From an uncultured Lachnospiraceae bacterium (GTDB taxonomy: Bacteria > Bacillota > Clostridia > Lachnospirales > Lachnospiraceae): a stretch of 64,000 nucleotides of DNA. The DNA is taken from positions 62,001 to 126,000 of the forward strand of contig ONHB01000002.1 of the NCBI GenBank assembly GCA_900317505.1, read 5' to 3'. The first letter of the stretch is position 1; each line of letters starts with the position of its first letter. The translations under genes were made by a program, and so were the position numbers. Of this stretch, positions 35,511 to 44,844 are shown piece by piece. Under the pieces are notes generated by a model, which saw only the letters and a program-made list of their open reading frames with translations, did no database searches and was not told the DNA's origin.

Positions 35511-36707
35511 ATGGAAAAATTAGCTATTAAAGGTGGATGCCCTGTTAGAAGTGGAAAAATTTATTATGGTCGTCAGTGGGTTGATGAAGATGATGTACAA
35601 GCAGTAACAAAAGTTTTACGAGGAGATTTTCTAACTTGTGGTCCTAAAGTTGAAGAAATGGAACGCAACTTGGAAAAATACATTGGTGCAAAGCATGCAG
35701 TAGCAGTCTCTAATGGCACAGCAGCTCTTCATTGCGCTTGTATCGCGGCAGGTGTGGGCTCTGGTGATGAAGTCATTACCACTCCTATTACTTTTGCTGC
35801 AAGCGCAAACTGTGCATTATATTGCGGTGCAAGACCTGTCTTTGCAGATATAAACCCAGAAACTTATAATATTGATCCTGAAAGTATTCGTGCTCACATT
35901 ACGGATAAGACCAAAGCTGTTATTGCAGTCGATTTTACAGGACAGGTAGTAGATGTTGAGAAGATTCGTGCAATATGTGATGAGTATCATCTTGTTTTTA
36001 TTGAAGATGCCGCACATTCTATCGCTACAAAATATAATGGAAAGCAAGTTGGCTCTTTGGCTGATATCACCACATTCAGTTTTCATCCTGTAAAGACTAT
36101 TACTGGAGGTGAAGGCGGAGCTTGCATAACAAACAATGATGAATATTATAAAAAACTTGTTTTAGCTCACACCCATGGAATCACTCATGATGAAAGTTTG
36201 ATGGAAGGCGCACCTCATGAAGGACCTTGGTATTATGAAGAAATTGCTTTGGGCTATAATTATAGAATTACTGATTTCCAAGCTGCATTAATTATAAGTC
36301 AGATGACTAAATTGGACAAGTTCGTTTCCAGAAGAAAAGAAATTGTAAAGCGCTATAATGAAGCATTCTCAAAAATTCCAGAGATTATAGTTCAGAAGGA
36401 AATTCCAGAGTCTGACACATGTCGTCATTTGTATATTATCAGACTTGATCTTGATAAACTTACATGCTCAAGAAAAGAATTTTTTGACGCTATGGCTGCT
36501 GAAAATGTACAATGCCAGATCCATTATGTGCCTGTATATTGGTTCCCATACTATCAGCGTCTTGGATATGAAATGGGTTCTTGTCCTAATGCAGAAGAAG
36601 TATATAAAGGAATCATGAGTATTCCACTTTATCCGAAACTTACTGATGAAGATGTTGAAGATGTTATCCATGCAGTTAAGAAAGTAGTAGAAAATTACAG
36701 AAAGTAA
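35511..36707 (+). CDS. pseC: PseC-like UDP-4-keto-sugar aminotransferase (PLP-dependent)
   Basis: 398 residues of the DegT/DnrJ/EryC1/StrS family. Visible are GAKHAVAVSNGTAALHCA (cofactor phosphate site), EDAAHSI (Asp contacting PLP), and FSFHPVKTITGGEGG with the PLP-binding Lys. This class converts the 4-keto intermediate to the 4-amino sugar; in the pseudaminic pathway that is step two. It directly follows acyltransferase copy A and precedes copy B. Confidence 0.88.
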   Translation: MEKLAIKGGCPVRSGKIYYGRQWVDEDDVQAVTKVLRGDFLTCGPKVEEMERNLEKYIGAKHAVAVSNGTAALHCACIAAGVGSGDEVITTPITFAASANCALYCGARPVFADINPETYNIDPESIRAHITDKTKAVIAVDFTGQVVDVEKIRAICDEYHLVFIEDAAHSIATKYNGKQVGSLADITTFSFHPVKTITGGEGGACITNNDEYYKKLVLAHTHGITHDESLMEGAPHEGPWYYEEIALGYNYRITDFQAALIISQMTKLDKFVSRRKEIVKRYNEAFSKIPEIIVQKEIPESDTCRHLYIIRLDLDKLTCSRKEFFDAMAAENVQCQIHYVPVYWFPYYQRLGYEMGSCPNAEEVYKGIMSIPLYPKLTDEDVEDVIHAVKKVVENYRK

Positions 36708-36732
36708 ATTTAGTTTTAGGAAGTAGATAATT

Positions 36733-37398
36733 ATGATAGTAAGAAATGACCCTCAAGGGCAATTGGTTAAACAACTAAATAGTTTTTATTATCTTGATGC
36801 CGCAGAAAAAAATATTATTGCTGAAATATATCCTAGAGTCATTGAAACAATGGATAAGTGTTTCCACAGCGTAAAAAATAAATATTATCACGAAAATGGA
36901 ATTGAATTATTTAATGCTTTGCATGTTGCTCAATGGACTATGTTTTTGTACTTAATGGCAAGAGAGAGTTCAAAACATAGCAATTCTGAATTATGCGATA
37001 AAATCTATGGGCTTAGTAAAATAGTTTCTTCTGCTGACATATTCTATGGGGTTATGTTGCCTGAGATTTGGTTTTTTGACCATCCTCAGGGCAGTGTTCT
37101 TGGAAGAGCAGACTATGCTAACTTTTTCACATTCAGCCAAGGTTGCACTGTTGGTAATAATAAAGGACTATTCCCTCAATTTGGTGAACACGTTTCTATG
37201 CTCTCAAACTCAAAGGTTTTAGGAAACTGCAAGATAGGCGATCATGTGGTGTTTGCAGCCAATAGTTATGTAATTGATCAAGATATCCCTGCATATTCAA
37301 TTGTCTATGGAATGTCGCCCAATATTGTTGTTAAAAGTATTACAAAAGATAAGTTCAATGAGATAACGAGGTCAATGTTTGTTACAACGGAGGATTAG
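36733..37398 (+). CDS. CysE-like hexapeptide acyltransferase, copy B
   Basis: 221 residues, paralogue of the 34833 product. It has an N-terminal helical part (FNALHVAQWTMFLYLMARES), then CDKIYGLSKIVSSADIFY and the beta-helix (FSQGCTVGNNKGLFPQFGEHVSM, IGDHVVFAANSYVI). It ends where the CMP-sugar transferase gene begins. The duplication around pseC suggests two acylations of the same nucleotide sugar, perhaps with different acyl donors. Confidence 0.75.
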   Translation: MIVRNDPQGQLVKQLNSFYYLDAAEKNIIAEIYPRVIETMDKCFHSVKNKYYHENGIELFNALHVAQWTMFLYLMARESSKHSNSELCDKIYGLSKIVSSADIFYGVMLPEIWFFDHPQGSVLGRADYANFFTFSQGCTVGNNKGLFPQFGEHVSMLSNSKVLGNCKIGDHVVFAANSYVIDQDIPAYSIVYGMSPNIVVKSITKDKFNEITRSMFVTTED

Positions 37399-37399
37399 C

Positions 37400-38092
37400 A
37401 TGAGCAATATTGCAATTATTACAGCTAGAGGAGGATCAAAACGAATTCCGCATAAAAATATTCGTGATTTTTGCGGCATCCCCATTATAGCTTACAGCAT
37501 AAAAGCGGCGTTGGAGAGTGAATGTTTTGATGAGGTAATGGTGTCGACGGATAGTGATACAATTGCTGAAATTGCCATTAAATATGGAGCGAGAGTTCCA
37601 TTCTTACGAAGTGCTAAAACGTCGAATGATTTTGCGACAACAAGAGACGTATTACTTGAGGTATTATCTGAATATAGAAAATTAGGAAGATGTTTCGATA
37701 ATATGGTGTGTATCTATCCAACAGCTCCATTTATCACAGCTGAGAAATTAAAGAATGCTTTGGATTCGATGGAACAAAAAGAAGCATCTTTAGTCATACC
37801 GGTAGTAAGATTCTCATATCCGCCACAGCGAGCTTACGTTGTACGAGATGGATTTCTTGAGTTTAAATGGGAAGAATACAGAAACTCAAGATCACAGGAT
37901 TTAGAGCCATATTTCCATGATTCTGGTCAATTCTATTGCTATAATATTAAGGATTACTTAGCTTGTGATGGAATAATTACTGATAAAATTGTTTCAATAG
38001 AATTACCCGAATCAGAAGTTCAGGATATTGACAATGAACAAGATTGGATCTTGGCGGAAATGAAGTATAAACTCATGAGAGGAAAAGCGTAA
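37400..38092 (+). CDS. pseF: CMP-pseudaminic acid (nonulosonate) cytidylyltransferase
   Basis: About 230 residues. The start MSNIAIITARGGSKRIPHKNIRDFCG carries the CTP-binding signature of CMP-sialate/pseudaminate synthetases, followed by STDSDTIAEIA and QDIDNEQDW. ATG 37400 has RBS CGGAGGA; the frame is open upstream only inside the previous gene. It activates the nonulosonate made by the next gene for transfer. It overlaps the PseI gene start by one base. Confidence 0.88.
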   Translation: MSNIAIITARGGSKRIPHKNIRDFCGIPIIAYSIKAALESECFDEVMVSTDSDTIAEIAIKYGARVPFLRSAKTSNDFATTRDVLLEVLSEYRKLGRCFDNMVCIYPTAPFITAEKLKNALDSMEQKEASLVIPVVRFSYPPQRAYVVRDGFLEFKWEEYRNSRSQDLEPYFHDSGQFYCYNIKDYLACDGIITDKIVSIELPESEVQDIDNEQDWILAEMKYKLMRGKA

Positions 38093-39150
38093 TGACGAAT
38101 TATATAGAGATTAATGGAAGAAAGATTGGTAACGGCTTCCCAGCATATATTATTGCCGAAATGTCTGCCAATCATCTTCAAGATTTTAATAGGGCTAAGA
38201 GAATTATTGCTGCAGCCAAAGAAGCTGGTGCAGATGCTATGAAACTTCAGTCATATCGTCCTGATACAATCACTATTAACTGTACTGGAGAAGAATTTAT
38301 GGCTACAAAGGGAAGCATCTGGGAAGGAAAGAATCTTTATCAATTGTATGAAGAAGCTTATATGCCTTGGGAGTGGCATAAGGATTTGTTTGATTATGCG
38401 AAAGAGATTGGAATTACCATTTTTTCATCTCCTTTCGACATCTCGGCAATTGAGCTTCTTGAGAGTCTTGATGCACCCGCATATAAGATTGCTTCATATG
38501 AAATATATGATATAGAATTGATAAAGAAGGCTGCAAGAACAGGTAAGCCTATAATCTTTTCTACTGGTATTGCAACCTTACAAGATATTGAGAGGGCAGT
38601 AAATGTTTGCAAAGAAGTTGGTAATAAAAATTATGCTATCTTAAAATGTGTTTCTCAGTATCCTACACCTTATGAAGATTTAAATCTTAGAACTATTCCC
38701 AATATTGAAGAAACATTTAATTGCGTCGGTGGTCTGTCAGACCATTCTATGGGTTCTGCAGTGGATGTTGCGGCAGTAACATTAGGTGCAAATATTATTG
38801 AGAAGCATATGACATTAAGAAGAGCTGATGGTGGTGCAGATAGTGCATTTTCAATGGAACCAGAAGAATTCTCTTTAATGGTAACAGATATTAGAAATAT
38901 TGAAAAAGCATTAGGCAAATGCACATATGAATTAACAGACTTTCAAAAGCGCGGTCTTAAAAATGCTCGTTCTTTATATGTTGTCAAAGACATAAAACAA
39001 GGCGATATGTTTACTGAAGAAAATATTCGTTCTATTAGGCCGGGAAGTGGTATCAGACCATGGCACTTGGACGAAATATTAGGAAAGAAAGCAAGTAAGG
39101 ATATTTGTCGAGGAACGGCTTTAAAATGGGAATTTATTGATGTTCAATAA
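38092..39150 (+). CDS. pseI: Pseudaminic acid synthase (NeuB family)
   Basis: 352 residues: an N-terminal TIM barrel with AEMSANHLQDFNRAK (typical of PseI rather than NeuB/LegI), MKLQSYRPDTIT, SPFDISAIELLE, and GGLSDHSMG, and a C-terminal antifreeze-like SAF domain (about 290-352, NARSLYVVKDIKQGD). It condenses the hydrolysed 2,4-diacetamido sugar with phosphoenolpyruvate. GADSAFS near the end of the barrel is a further PseI-type feature. Confidence 0.9.
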   Translation: MTNYIEINGRKIGNGFPAYIIAEMSANHLQDFNRAKRIIAAAKEAGADAMKLQSYRPDTITINCTGEEFMATKGSIWEGKNLYQLYEEAYMPWEWHKDLFDYAKEIGITIFSSPFDISAIELLESLDAPAYKIASYEIYDIELIKKAARTGKPIIFSTGIATLQDIERAVNVCKEVGNKNYAILKCVSQYPTPYEDLNLRTIPNIEETFNCVGGLSDHSMGSAVDVAAVTLGANIIEKHMTLRRADGGADSAFSMEPEEFSLMVTDIRNIEKALGKCTYELTDFQKRGLKNARSLYVVKDIKQGDMFTEENIRSIRPGSGIRPWHLDEILGKKASKDICRGTALKWEFIDVQ

Positions 39151-39164
39151 GAGGTTACTTTATA

Positions 39165-40193
39165 GTGGTTTATTTTCGTGTAGATAGTAATGATGTTATT
39201 GCTGGTGGTCATGTTATGAGATGTATTGCTCTAGCAAGTTATTTGAAAAAAAATGGCGCAAAGGTACAGTTTCTTGTGGCTGATGACAATCCAGTTTCTG
39301 TATTAAAACAGTATCAGATGGATTATAGGGTTCTTAATACAGATTGGAAAAATCTGGAATCTGATAAGAATTTTGTTCTTAATCTCTTGAAGAGTGAAAA
39401 AAAATCTATATTAATCATTGACACATATCGAGTAACCAAAGAGTATGTTGAAGCATTAGCCCCGTTTTGCAAAATAGTATATTTAGGTAGCAAACCTGAA
39501 TATTTAGGACCTCTTAATTTACTTATAAACTATAGTGCCAATATTGATTACGATTTTTATCGCGACAGTTACGACAAAAAGACGCAATTGCTCCTAGGAC
39601 CAGGCTATGCACCATTAAGAGAAGAATTTCAGAATAGGAATCATCTCTATCTGGCAAATATAAAAAAGGTTTTATTGACAAGCGGAAACACAGATCCTGA
39701 TGATTTCTTGGAAACGGTATTAGATACAATTACTGCTGCGTCAATTTCTGACCAAATCATATTTGAAGTTGTCATTGGTCAAATGTTTAAAAATAAGCAT
39801 AAATTGCATAGCAAATATGATAATAATTCGCATATAGTCTTACTTGAAAATGTTAGTTCGATGTCATCTTTAATGGAAAAATGCGATCTTGCCATCTCAG
39901 CAAATGGAACAACAGTGTATGAATTATCAGCTATGGGTATCCCTACGATTTCATTTGCTATGGTTGACGAACAGATAAAAAGTGCTGAAGCTTTATCAAA
40001 AATGGATGTAGTTGATTACTGTGGGTGCTCATTCATTGATAAAAGAAAATGTGCAAGGCAGATATTAGATCGATTAATTTATTATTTTAATAACAATGAT
40101 CAATTAATTGGATTAGCCAATAGAGCCCATAATCTTATAGATGGAAATGGATGCAAAAAAATATCGAATATAATTATGAATTTGGAGGAGTAA
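39165..40193 (+). CDS. pseG: PseG-like UDP-sugar hydrolase
   Basis: 342 residues, GT-B-like hydrolase that releases UDP from the di-N-acyl sugar. It has the PseG start FRVDSNDVIAGGHVMRCIALASYLKK, with the His in GGHVMRC, and a C-terminal UDP site in CDLAISANGTTVYELSAMGIPTISFA. GTG 39165 is the start (RBS AAGAGG). Its presence, with PseI of the EMSANH type, is the main reason for calling the pathway pseudaminic rather than legionaminic. Confidence 0.86.
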   Translation: MVYFRVDSNDVIAGGHVMRCIALASYLKKNGAKVQFLVADDNPVSVLKQYQMDYRVLNTDWKNLESDKNFVLNLLKSEKKSILIIDTYRVTKEYVEALAPFCKIVYLGSKPEYLGPLNLLINYSANIDYDFYRDSYDKKTQLLLGPGYAPLREEFQNRNHLYLANIKKVLLTSGNTDPDDFLETVLDTITAASISDQIIFEVVIGQMFKNKHKLHSKYDNNSHIVLLENVSSMSSLMEKCDLAISANGTTVYELSAMGIPTISFAMVDEQIKSAEALSKMDVVDYCGCSFIDKRKCARQILDRLIYYFNNNDQLIGLANRAHNLIDGNGCKKISNIIMNLEE

Positions 40194-40197
40194 CAAA

Positions 40198-41205
40198 ATG
40201 TTCATTATCATTGGCGCTTCCAGTTTTGTGGGAGTGTACACAGCAACGTACTTTATTGAAAAGGGAGAAAAAGTCGTTGTAACTGGTAGAAATAATAAAT
40301 TCAAAGAATATTATGATACGCTTGGTGCTGACTATGTTAACCTTGATTTAACCAATGAAGAAGACTTTGATAAATTGCCTAAAGAGGGTGTGGATGGTGT
40401 GCTCTTGATTTCGGGTGCGCTCCCTGCTAGTGAAAATGCTGATTTAAAGAATAATGAAAATGCAGATCAGTATGTTAAAGTCAATGTTTTAGGAACTTGC
40501 TACGCACTAGAGTATTGCAGAAAAAATAATATCAAGCGATTAATTAATACAATTTCATATTCTGATGTTGCGAATTCATGGAGATTAGATCCGCCTATTG
40601 ATGAGTCAGAACCTCGTAATTTTAATTTTATCGGTGACCATGCCGCTTACGTGATATCCAAGAATGCGGCTACTGATATTATGGAATATTATAATCAGCA
40701 GCATGGTATGAAAAATGTATGGCTTCGTTTCCCGATGGTGTATGGCGTGGGTCCACATGGATATCTGAAGGTGAATGGAGAAGTGAGAAAATCAGGATTT
40801 CAGATTTTTGTAGATAAAGCTAAAGTCGGAGAAACGATAGAGGTATATGGCGAGTTGGACAGGGATACTGTATATGTAAAAGATGTTGCTCAAGCGTATT
40901 ATAAGGCGGCAAAAAGTGAGAATGCATATGGACTGTATAATATAACATCTGGAAAAACCAATTCCATTTTAGAACAAGCGAAAGTATGCGCTGATCTATT
41001 CGCACAGGACGGCGAACACAAATCAAAAGTAATATATAAAGATATCAAAAATGGTGGAAAATCATTTCTTTTTTCGATTGAAAAAGCCAAAAAAGACTTT
41101 GGATATGAACCTCAATTCGCTGACTTTAGAACGCTGATGGAAGACTATAAAATGGAACTGGAAAGAGGAGTATATCAGGAATTATTTTCTGGGAGAAGAG
41201 TATAA
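40198..41205 (+). CDS. NAD-dependent epimerase/dehydratase (extended SDR)
   Basis: 335 residues with Rossmann motif GASSFVGVY and catalytic YVISK. Unlike classical UDP-sugar enzymes it lacks the RDFIYVDD form, carrying DRDTVYVKDVAQAYY instead. Located after pseG and before an ATP-grasp gene, it may modify the nonulosonate or another nucleotide sugar. RBS GGAGGAG is strong. Substrate unknown. Confidence 0.78.
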   Translation: MFIIIGASSFVGVYTATYFIEKGEKVVVTGRNNKFKEYYDTLGADYVNLDLTNEEDFDKLPKEGVDGVLLISGALPASENADLKNNENADQYVKVNVLGTCYALEYCRKNNIKRLINTISYSDVANSWRLDPPIDESEPRNFNFIGDHAAYVISKNAATDIMEYYNQQHGMKNVWLRFPMVYGVGPHGYLKVNGEVRKSGFQIFVDKAKVGETIEVYGELDRDTVYVKDVAQAYYKAAKSENAYGLYNITSGKTNSILEQAKVCADLFAQDGEHKSKVIYKDIKNGGKSFLFSIEKAKKDFGYEPQFADFRTLMEDYKMELERGVYQELFSGRRV

Positions 41206-41217
41206 GGAGCATATCAT

Positions 41218-42408
41218 ATGGAGTCAATATTTATTCTTGGAGCTAGTAGGTTGCAAGTTCCGGCGATAAAAAAAGCAAAAGAAAAGGGAATGTTTGTTTA
41301 TGTGCTGGATTATGATCCAAATGCGGTTGGAATTTCTTTAGCAGATAAATTCCTGAAAATAAGTACCATAGACAAAGAAGCTGTATATAAAGTGGCTTTG
41401 GAATATAAACCAGATTATATAATCACATCAACAAGTGATATGCCTGTTAGAACTGTTTCTTGGGTTAATGAAAAACTCGGCAAAGAAACGGATATTTCGT
41501 ATGAAGGCGCGATTTGTGCAACAGATAAGGTATCAATGCGTAAATTGATGAAGAAAAAAGATGTCCCTATTCCTAACTATTATGAAATACATAGTTATAG
41601 GGAGTTCCTTGAGGTTATTCCCAAAATGGAGAATGTCTTTATTCTAAAACCAGCCGATAATGCTGCTAGCAGGGGAGTAATTTTAGTTAATAAGAAAGAA
41701 AATACTAACTATAAAGCATTATATGATTATTGTGAGCAATATTCTCGTAGCGGCGTTGCGCTTGTAGAAGAATTTATGACTGGTCCTGAGGTTAGTGTTG
41801 AAGCATATTCGGTGGATGGCATTCCTCATATCATCACAATTACAGATAAAATGGTTACGGAAAAACCATATTTCGTTGAATTGGGACATACTGAACCAAG
41901 TAGATTGTCACGAGAACAACAAGATGATATTAAAAGAGTTGCTACTGCAGCGATAAAAGCTATTGGGATGTTAAATGGTCCAACGCACACAGAAATTAAA
42001 GTTACTCCTACCGGTGCAAAACTTGTCGAAATTGCCGCCCGACTTGGAGGCGATTTCATTACATCTGAGCTTGTACCATTATCTACAGGAGTTGATATGA
42101 TTGAATGCTCTTTTGCATCATTATTAAAAGAAGATGTACCTGTAGAGAAAAAATTTCAAAGAGGCTCTGCTATCCGTTTTATTCAAGGGGAAAAGGGAAT
42201 ATTAAAACAGATTAATGGAATTGAGCAAGTAAAAAGCATAGATGGCGTTGTAGATGTAGAAATTTACAAGAATATCGGCGATATAATTTGTAAACCTCAA
42301 AATAGCAATGATAGGGTAGGCCATATTATTGCTGTTGGTGAAAACGCTGATAAAGCAGCACAAGTGGCAGAACAAGCACTTGGAGAAATTGAGGTTATTG
42401 TTGATTAA
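41218..42408 (+). CDS. ATP-grasp ligase, substrate unknown (1)
   Basis: 396 residues. The N-terminal pre-ATP-grasp domain (SIFILGASRLQVPAI) is followed by an ATP-grasp core (ATDKVSMRKLMKKKDVPIPN, VFILKPADNAASRGVILV, LVEEFMTGPEVSVEAYS) and the metal-binding TEIKVTPTGAKLVEIAARLGG. Such enzymes join a carboxylate to an amine or thiol through an acyl phosphate. In this cassette it could attach an amino acid or other acid to an amino sugar. It is not close to carbamoyl phosphate synthetase despite the fold. Confidence 0.8.
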   Translation: MESIFILGASRLQVPAIKKAKEKGMFVYVLDYDPNAVGISLADKFLKISTIDKEAVYKVALEYKPDYIITSTSDMPVRTVSWVNEKLGKETDISYEGAICATDKVSMRKLMKKKDVPIPNYYEIHSYREFLEVIPKMENVFILKPADNAASRGVILVNKKENTNYKALYDYCEQYSRSGVALVEEFMTGPEVSVEAYSVDGIPHIITITDKMVTEKPYFVELGHTEPSRLSREQQDDIKRVATAAIKAIGMLNGPTHTEIKVTPTGAKLVEIAARLGGDFITSELVPLSTGVDMIECSFASLLKEDVPVEKKFQRGSAIRFIQGEKGILKQINGIEQVKSIDGVVDVEIYKNIGDIICKPQNSNDRVGHIIAVGENADKAAQVAEQALGEIEVIVD

Positions 42409-42434
42409 TCTGTCATGTGAAATAGGAGAAGAGT

Positions 42435-43331
42435 ATGGACAGTGTTGAATGTTTTAAAATTAAACTATATAAGACTGCAAAGCCGCTTGATACAAGTAAA
42501 TGGAAAGCAATAAAAGAGATAAGTGGTATACAATCATCAGGAGAACCTAGTTCAATTCTTGCAGATCCATTCCTTTTGGTGAAGGGAGATACTCTTTTCC
42601 TTTTTTACGAGGATAAAAAGTTATTTCATAATGGTGTGATTGCAATGATAAGTACTGAAGATTTAGTTAATTGGTCTGATCCGGTTATTGTCCTTAAAGA
42701 ATCATGTCATCTTTCTTATCCGTGGGTATTTGAAAAAGAGGGTAGTATTTATATGATTCCTGAAACCTGTGGATTAAATTCGGTTAGGTTGTATAGGGCA
42801 AATTCAGATTTAACTGAATTTGAGTTTGTAAAAACTATATTGAAAGAGGATAGAAAAGAAGGATTCAGTTTTTCTGATTCTTCTATTTATGAAAAAGATG
42901 GGCTCTATTGTTTAATGACAACAGTCAATGATGGAAAAAATAATATTCTAAAATTATATGTTTCTACCGAATGGGATGGCAATTATATAGAGCATCCAGC
43001 TTCACCTGTTTGTAGCAATAATAAATATGGTCGAAATGCTGGATGCTTGTTTGAGTTAGATGGAAAGTTAATACGTCCCGCACAAGATTGTGAAAATGGA
43101 TATGGTAATAATGTACATTTATTGGCAATAAACAAAATTACATTGAATGAATATAATGAAGTACCAATGAAAGAAAATTTGTTACCGACAGAACAGGAAT
43201 TTTACAAATTTGGTGGACATCAGTTTAATTGTGTAAAGTTCAAAGCACATTACATTGTTGCTACAGATGCGAAAGAGTACCATAGCTTTTTAATCAAGCG
43301 GATTATGCATAAAATGGGAATGTTTAGATGA
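42435..43331 (+). CDS. Five-bladed beta-propeller protein (glycosidase/glycosyltransferase-associated)
   Basis: 298 residues with blade-like repeats: ILADPFLLVKGDTLFLFYED, HLSYPWVFEKEGSIYMIPET, GFSFSDSSIYEKDGLYCLMTT, GRNAGCLFELDGKLIRPAQD. The Asp/Glu positions (ADPF, PET) are those of beta-propeller domains linked to formyltransferases and sugar transferases in capsule loci. It is probably a carbohydrate-modifying or transferring enzyme; the exact reaction is unknown. Confidence 0.7.
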   Translation: MDSVECFKIKLYKTAKPLDTSKWKAIKEISGIQSSGEPSSILADPFLLVKGDTLFLFYEDKKLFHNGVIAMISTEDLVNWSDPVIVLKESCHLSYPWVFEKEGSIYMIPETCGLNSVRLYRANSDLTEFEFVKTILKEDRKEGFSFSDSSIYEKDGLYCLMTTVNDGKNNILKLYVSTEWDGNYIEHPASPVCSNNKYGRNAGCLFELDGKLIRPAQDCENGYGNNVHLLAINKITLNEYNEVPMKENLLPTEQEFYKFGGHQFNCVKFKAHYIVATDAKEYHSFLIKRIMHKMGMFR

Positions 43332-43617
43332 AGATAAAATATTCTAAAATTATAATTTGGATAATTGCAATATACGTAATACTGAGTTGTTTGCTTGTCA
43401 ATCGTATTTAAATACTTGATTTTTGAAAATTAAAGTCTTTCTAATCTCTCTAATAATAAATGAGTTGGATTCCTTGGGAGTTATGTCAGAGGTGCATTTA
43501 GGGGTTGGATTAAAGTATGCTGAAGTAAAAAAACAATATGCTGAATGGATAAGTCAGAAAACAGACAAATTAATGAATTTGGTATATTTACAAGTAAATA
43601 TGTATGAAGGAGAATAG
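43328..43617 (+). pseudogene. Small membrane-peptide ORF and protein debris
   Basis: ATG 43328 overlaps the preceding stop (ATGA) and encodes 27 residues with one hydrophobic helix (YSKIIIWIIAIYVILSCLL), then TAA. After several stops, another frame (from ATG 43483, ending VNMYEGE) runs to 43617. Together these look like the two ends of a membrane-anchored protein gene that has lost its centre. I cannot name the original product. The 27-residue peptide could still be made. Confidence 0.4.
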
Positions 43618-43623
43618 ATTGTT

Positions 43624-44796
43624 ATGAATAAAATAGAAAGAGATAAAGAACTGAAAAAACATAAATTTATTGTGTTTTGTTCAGATCATTATAATCCCCT
43701 TGGGATAGTGCGTAGTTTGGGTGAAGAGGGTATTAAGCCTATTGTGGTTTTAAATATAGAGAAAGTTAAACCCTACCTAATCGTTAAGAGTAAATATCCT
43801 GCAGAAATACATGAGGTTAATACGGCAGAAGAAGGACTTAAATTTATCATTGAACATTATGGTGATGAAAAGGAGTGTAAACCCTTCATTTATTCTAGTA
43901 GTGACGATATATGTCAGCTATTAGATCAAAATTATGATAAATTGAAAGATTCTTTTTTCTTCTTTCATGGAAAAACACAAGGCATTGTATCTAAATACTT
44001 AAATAAAAATGATATAAATGAGTTGGCATTAGAAAAAGGTTGCAAGGTACTTAGTAACGAAATCTTAAAGAGAGGGGAATTGCCTAAAACATTACGATAT
44101 CCAGTTATAACGAAGGCACTCTCATCCACTTTATTTGCTTGGAAAGATGAGATGCATATTTGCAATACTGAAGAAGATTTGAAACAATCCTATAAAGAAA
44201 TCAGAAGTGACGAAATTCTTGTTCAAGAATATATACATAAGAAAAATGAATTGTGCGTTGATGGATTTTCTTTTAATGGTGGAGAGTCGGTATATATTCC
44301 ATATTACTCTAATTATTTGAGATTTTCTGATATAAGTTATGGGGGATATATTCTATTAAAACAATTTGAAGAATGTGCTGAATATTGTCAACTTCGAGAG
44401 ATGCTCAAAACAGTTGGATTCACTGGAATCTTTTCTGCAGAATTTTTGGTTGATAAAGATAACAATAATTGGTTTTTAGAGATTAATTTTCGGAATTCAA
44501 CATGGAGTTATGCTTATACCTTTGGAAATGTGAATATGCCATATTTATGGGCAGAAGGTGAATTGTTTGGGGATATTAATGATAAGTTTGAGCTGTTACC
44601 GGAGATTAAAGCAATTTCTGAAGGTGAAGACTATGTAATGTCTGTGCAAAATGGAGATTTATCCATTAAAGAATGGTTTAGGGATTTTAAGGATGCTGAT
44701 GTTCATTTCTTATACAACAAAAATGATAAGAGACCTTTTTCCGTTTATGTTTATTTGTTAAAGAGAATAATTAAAAGGACATTACATATGGAATAA
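43624..44796 (+). CDS. ATP-grasp ligase, substrate unknown (2)
   Basis: 390 residues with an ATP-grasp layout: YPVITKALSSTLFAW and EILVQEYIHKKNELCVDGFSF (nucleotide-binding lysine and the EYI hinge), then GFTGIFSAEFLVDKDNNNWFLEINFRNS with the metal-binding Glu and Asn. It is distantly related to the 41218 product. Two ATP-grasp enzymes in one nonulosonate cassette suggest two ligations of carboxylates to amino sugars or building of a dipeptide-like substituent. RBS GAAGGAG. Confidence 0.8.
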   Translation: MNKIERDKELKKHKFIVFCSDHYNPLGIVRSLGEEGIKPIVVLNIEKVKPYLIVKSKYPAEIHEVNTAEEGLKFIIEHYGDEKECKPFIYSSSDDICQLLDQNYDKLKDSFFFFHGKTQGIVSKYLNKNDINELALEKGCKVLSNEILKRGELPKTLRYPVITKALSSTLFAWKDEMHICNTEEDLKQSYKEIRSDEILVQEYIHKKNELCVDGFSFNGGESVYIPYYSNYLRFSDISYGGYILLKQFEECAEYCQLREMLKTVGFTGIFSAEFLVDKDNNNWFLEINFRNSTWSYAYTFGNVNMPYLWAEGELFGDINDKFELLPEIKAISEGEDYVMSVQNGDLSIKEWFRDFKDADVHFLYNKNDKRPFSVYVYLLKRIIKRTLHME

Positions 44797-44844
44797 ATTA
44801 ATGAAAGGATAAAATGATGATTATCTTCATCTATTCAAGGTAAT

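Noticed and set aside
32885..38092. Legionaminic acid or sialic acid pathway
   Set aside because: The synthase has EMSANH and GADSAFS of PseI, a PseG-type hydrolase is present, and no NeuC-type hydrolysing epimerase was found.
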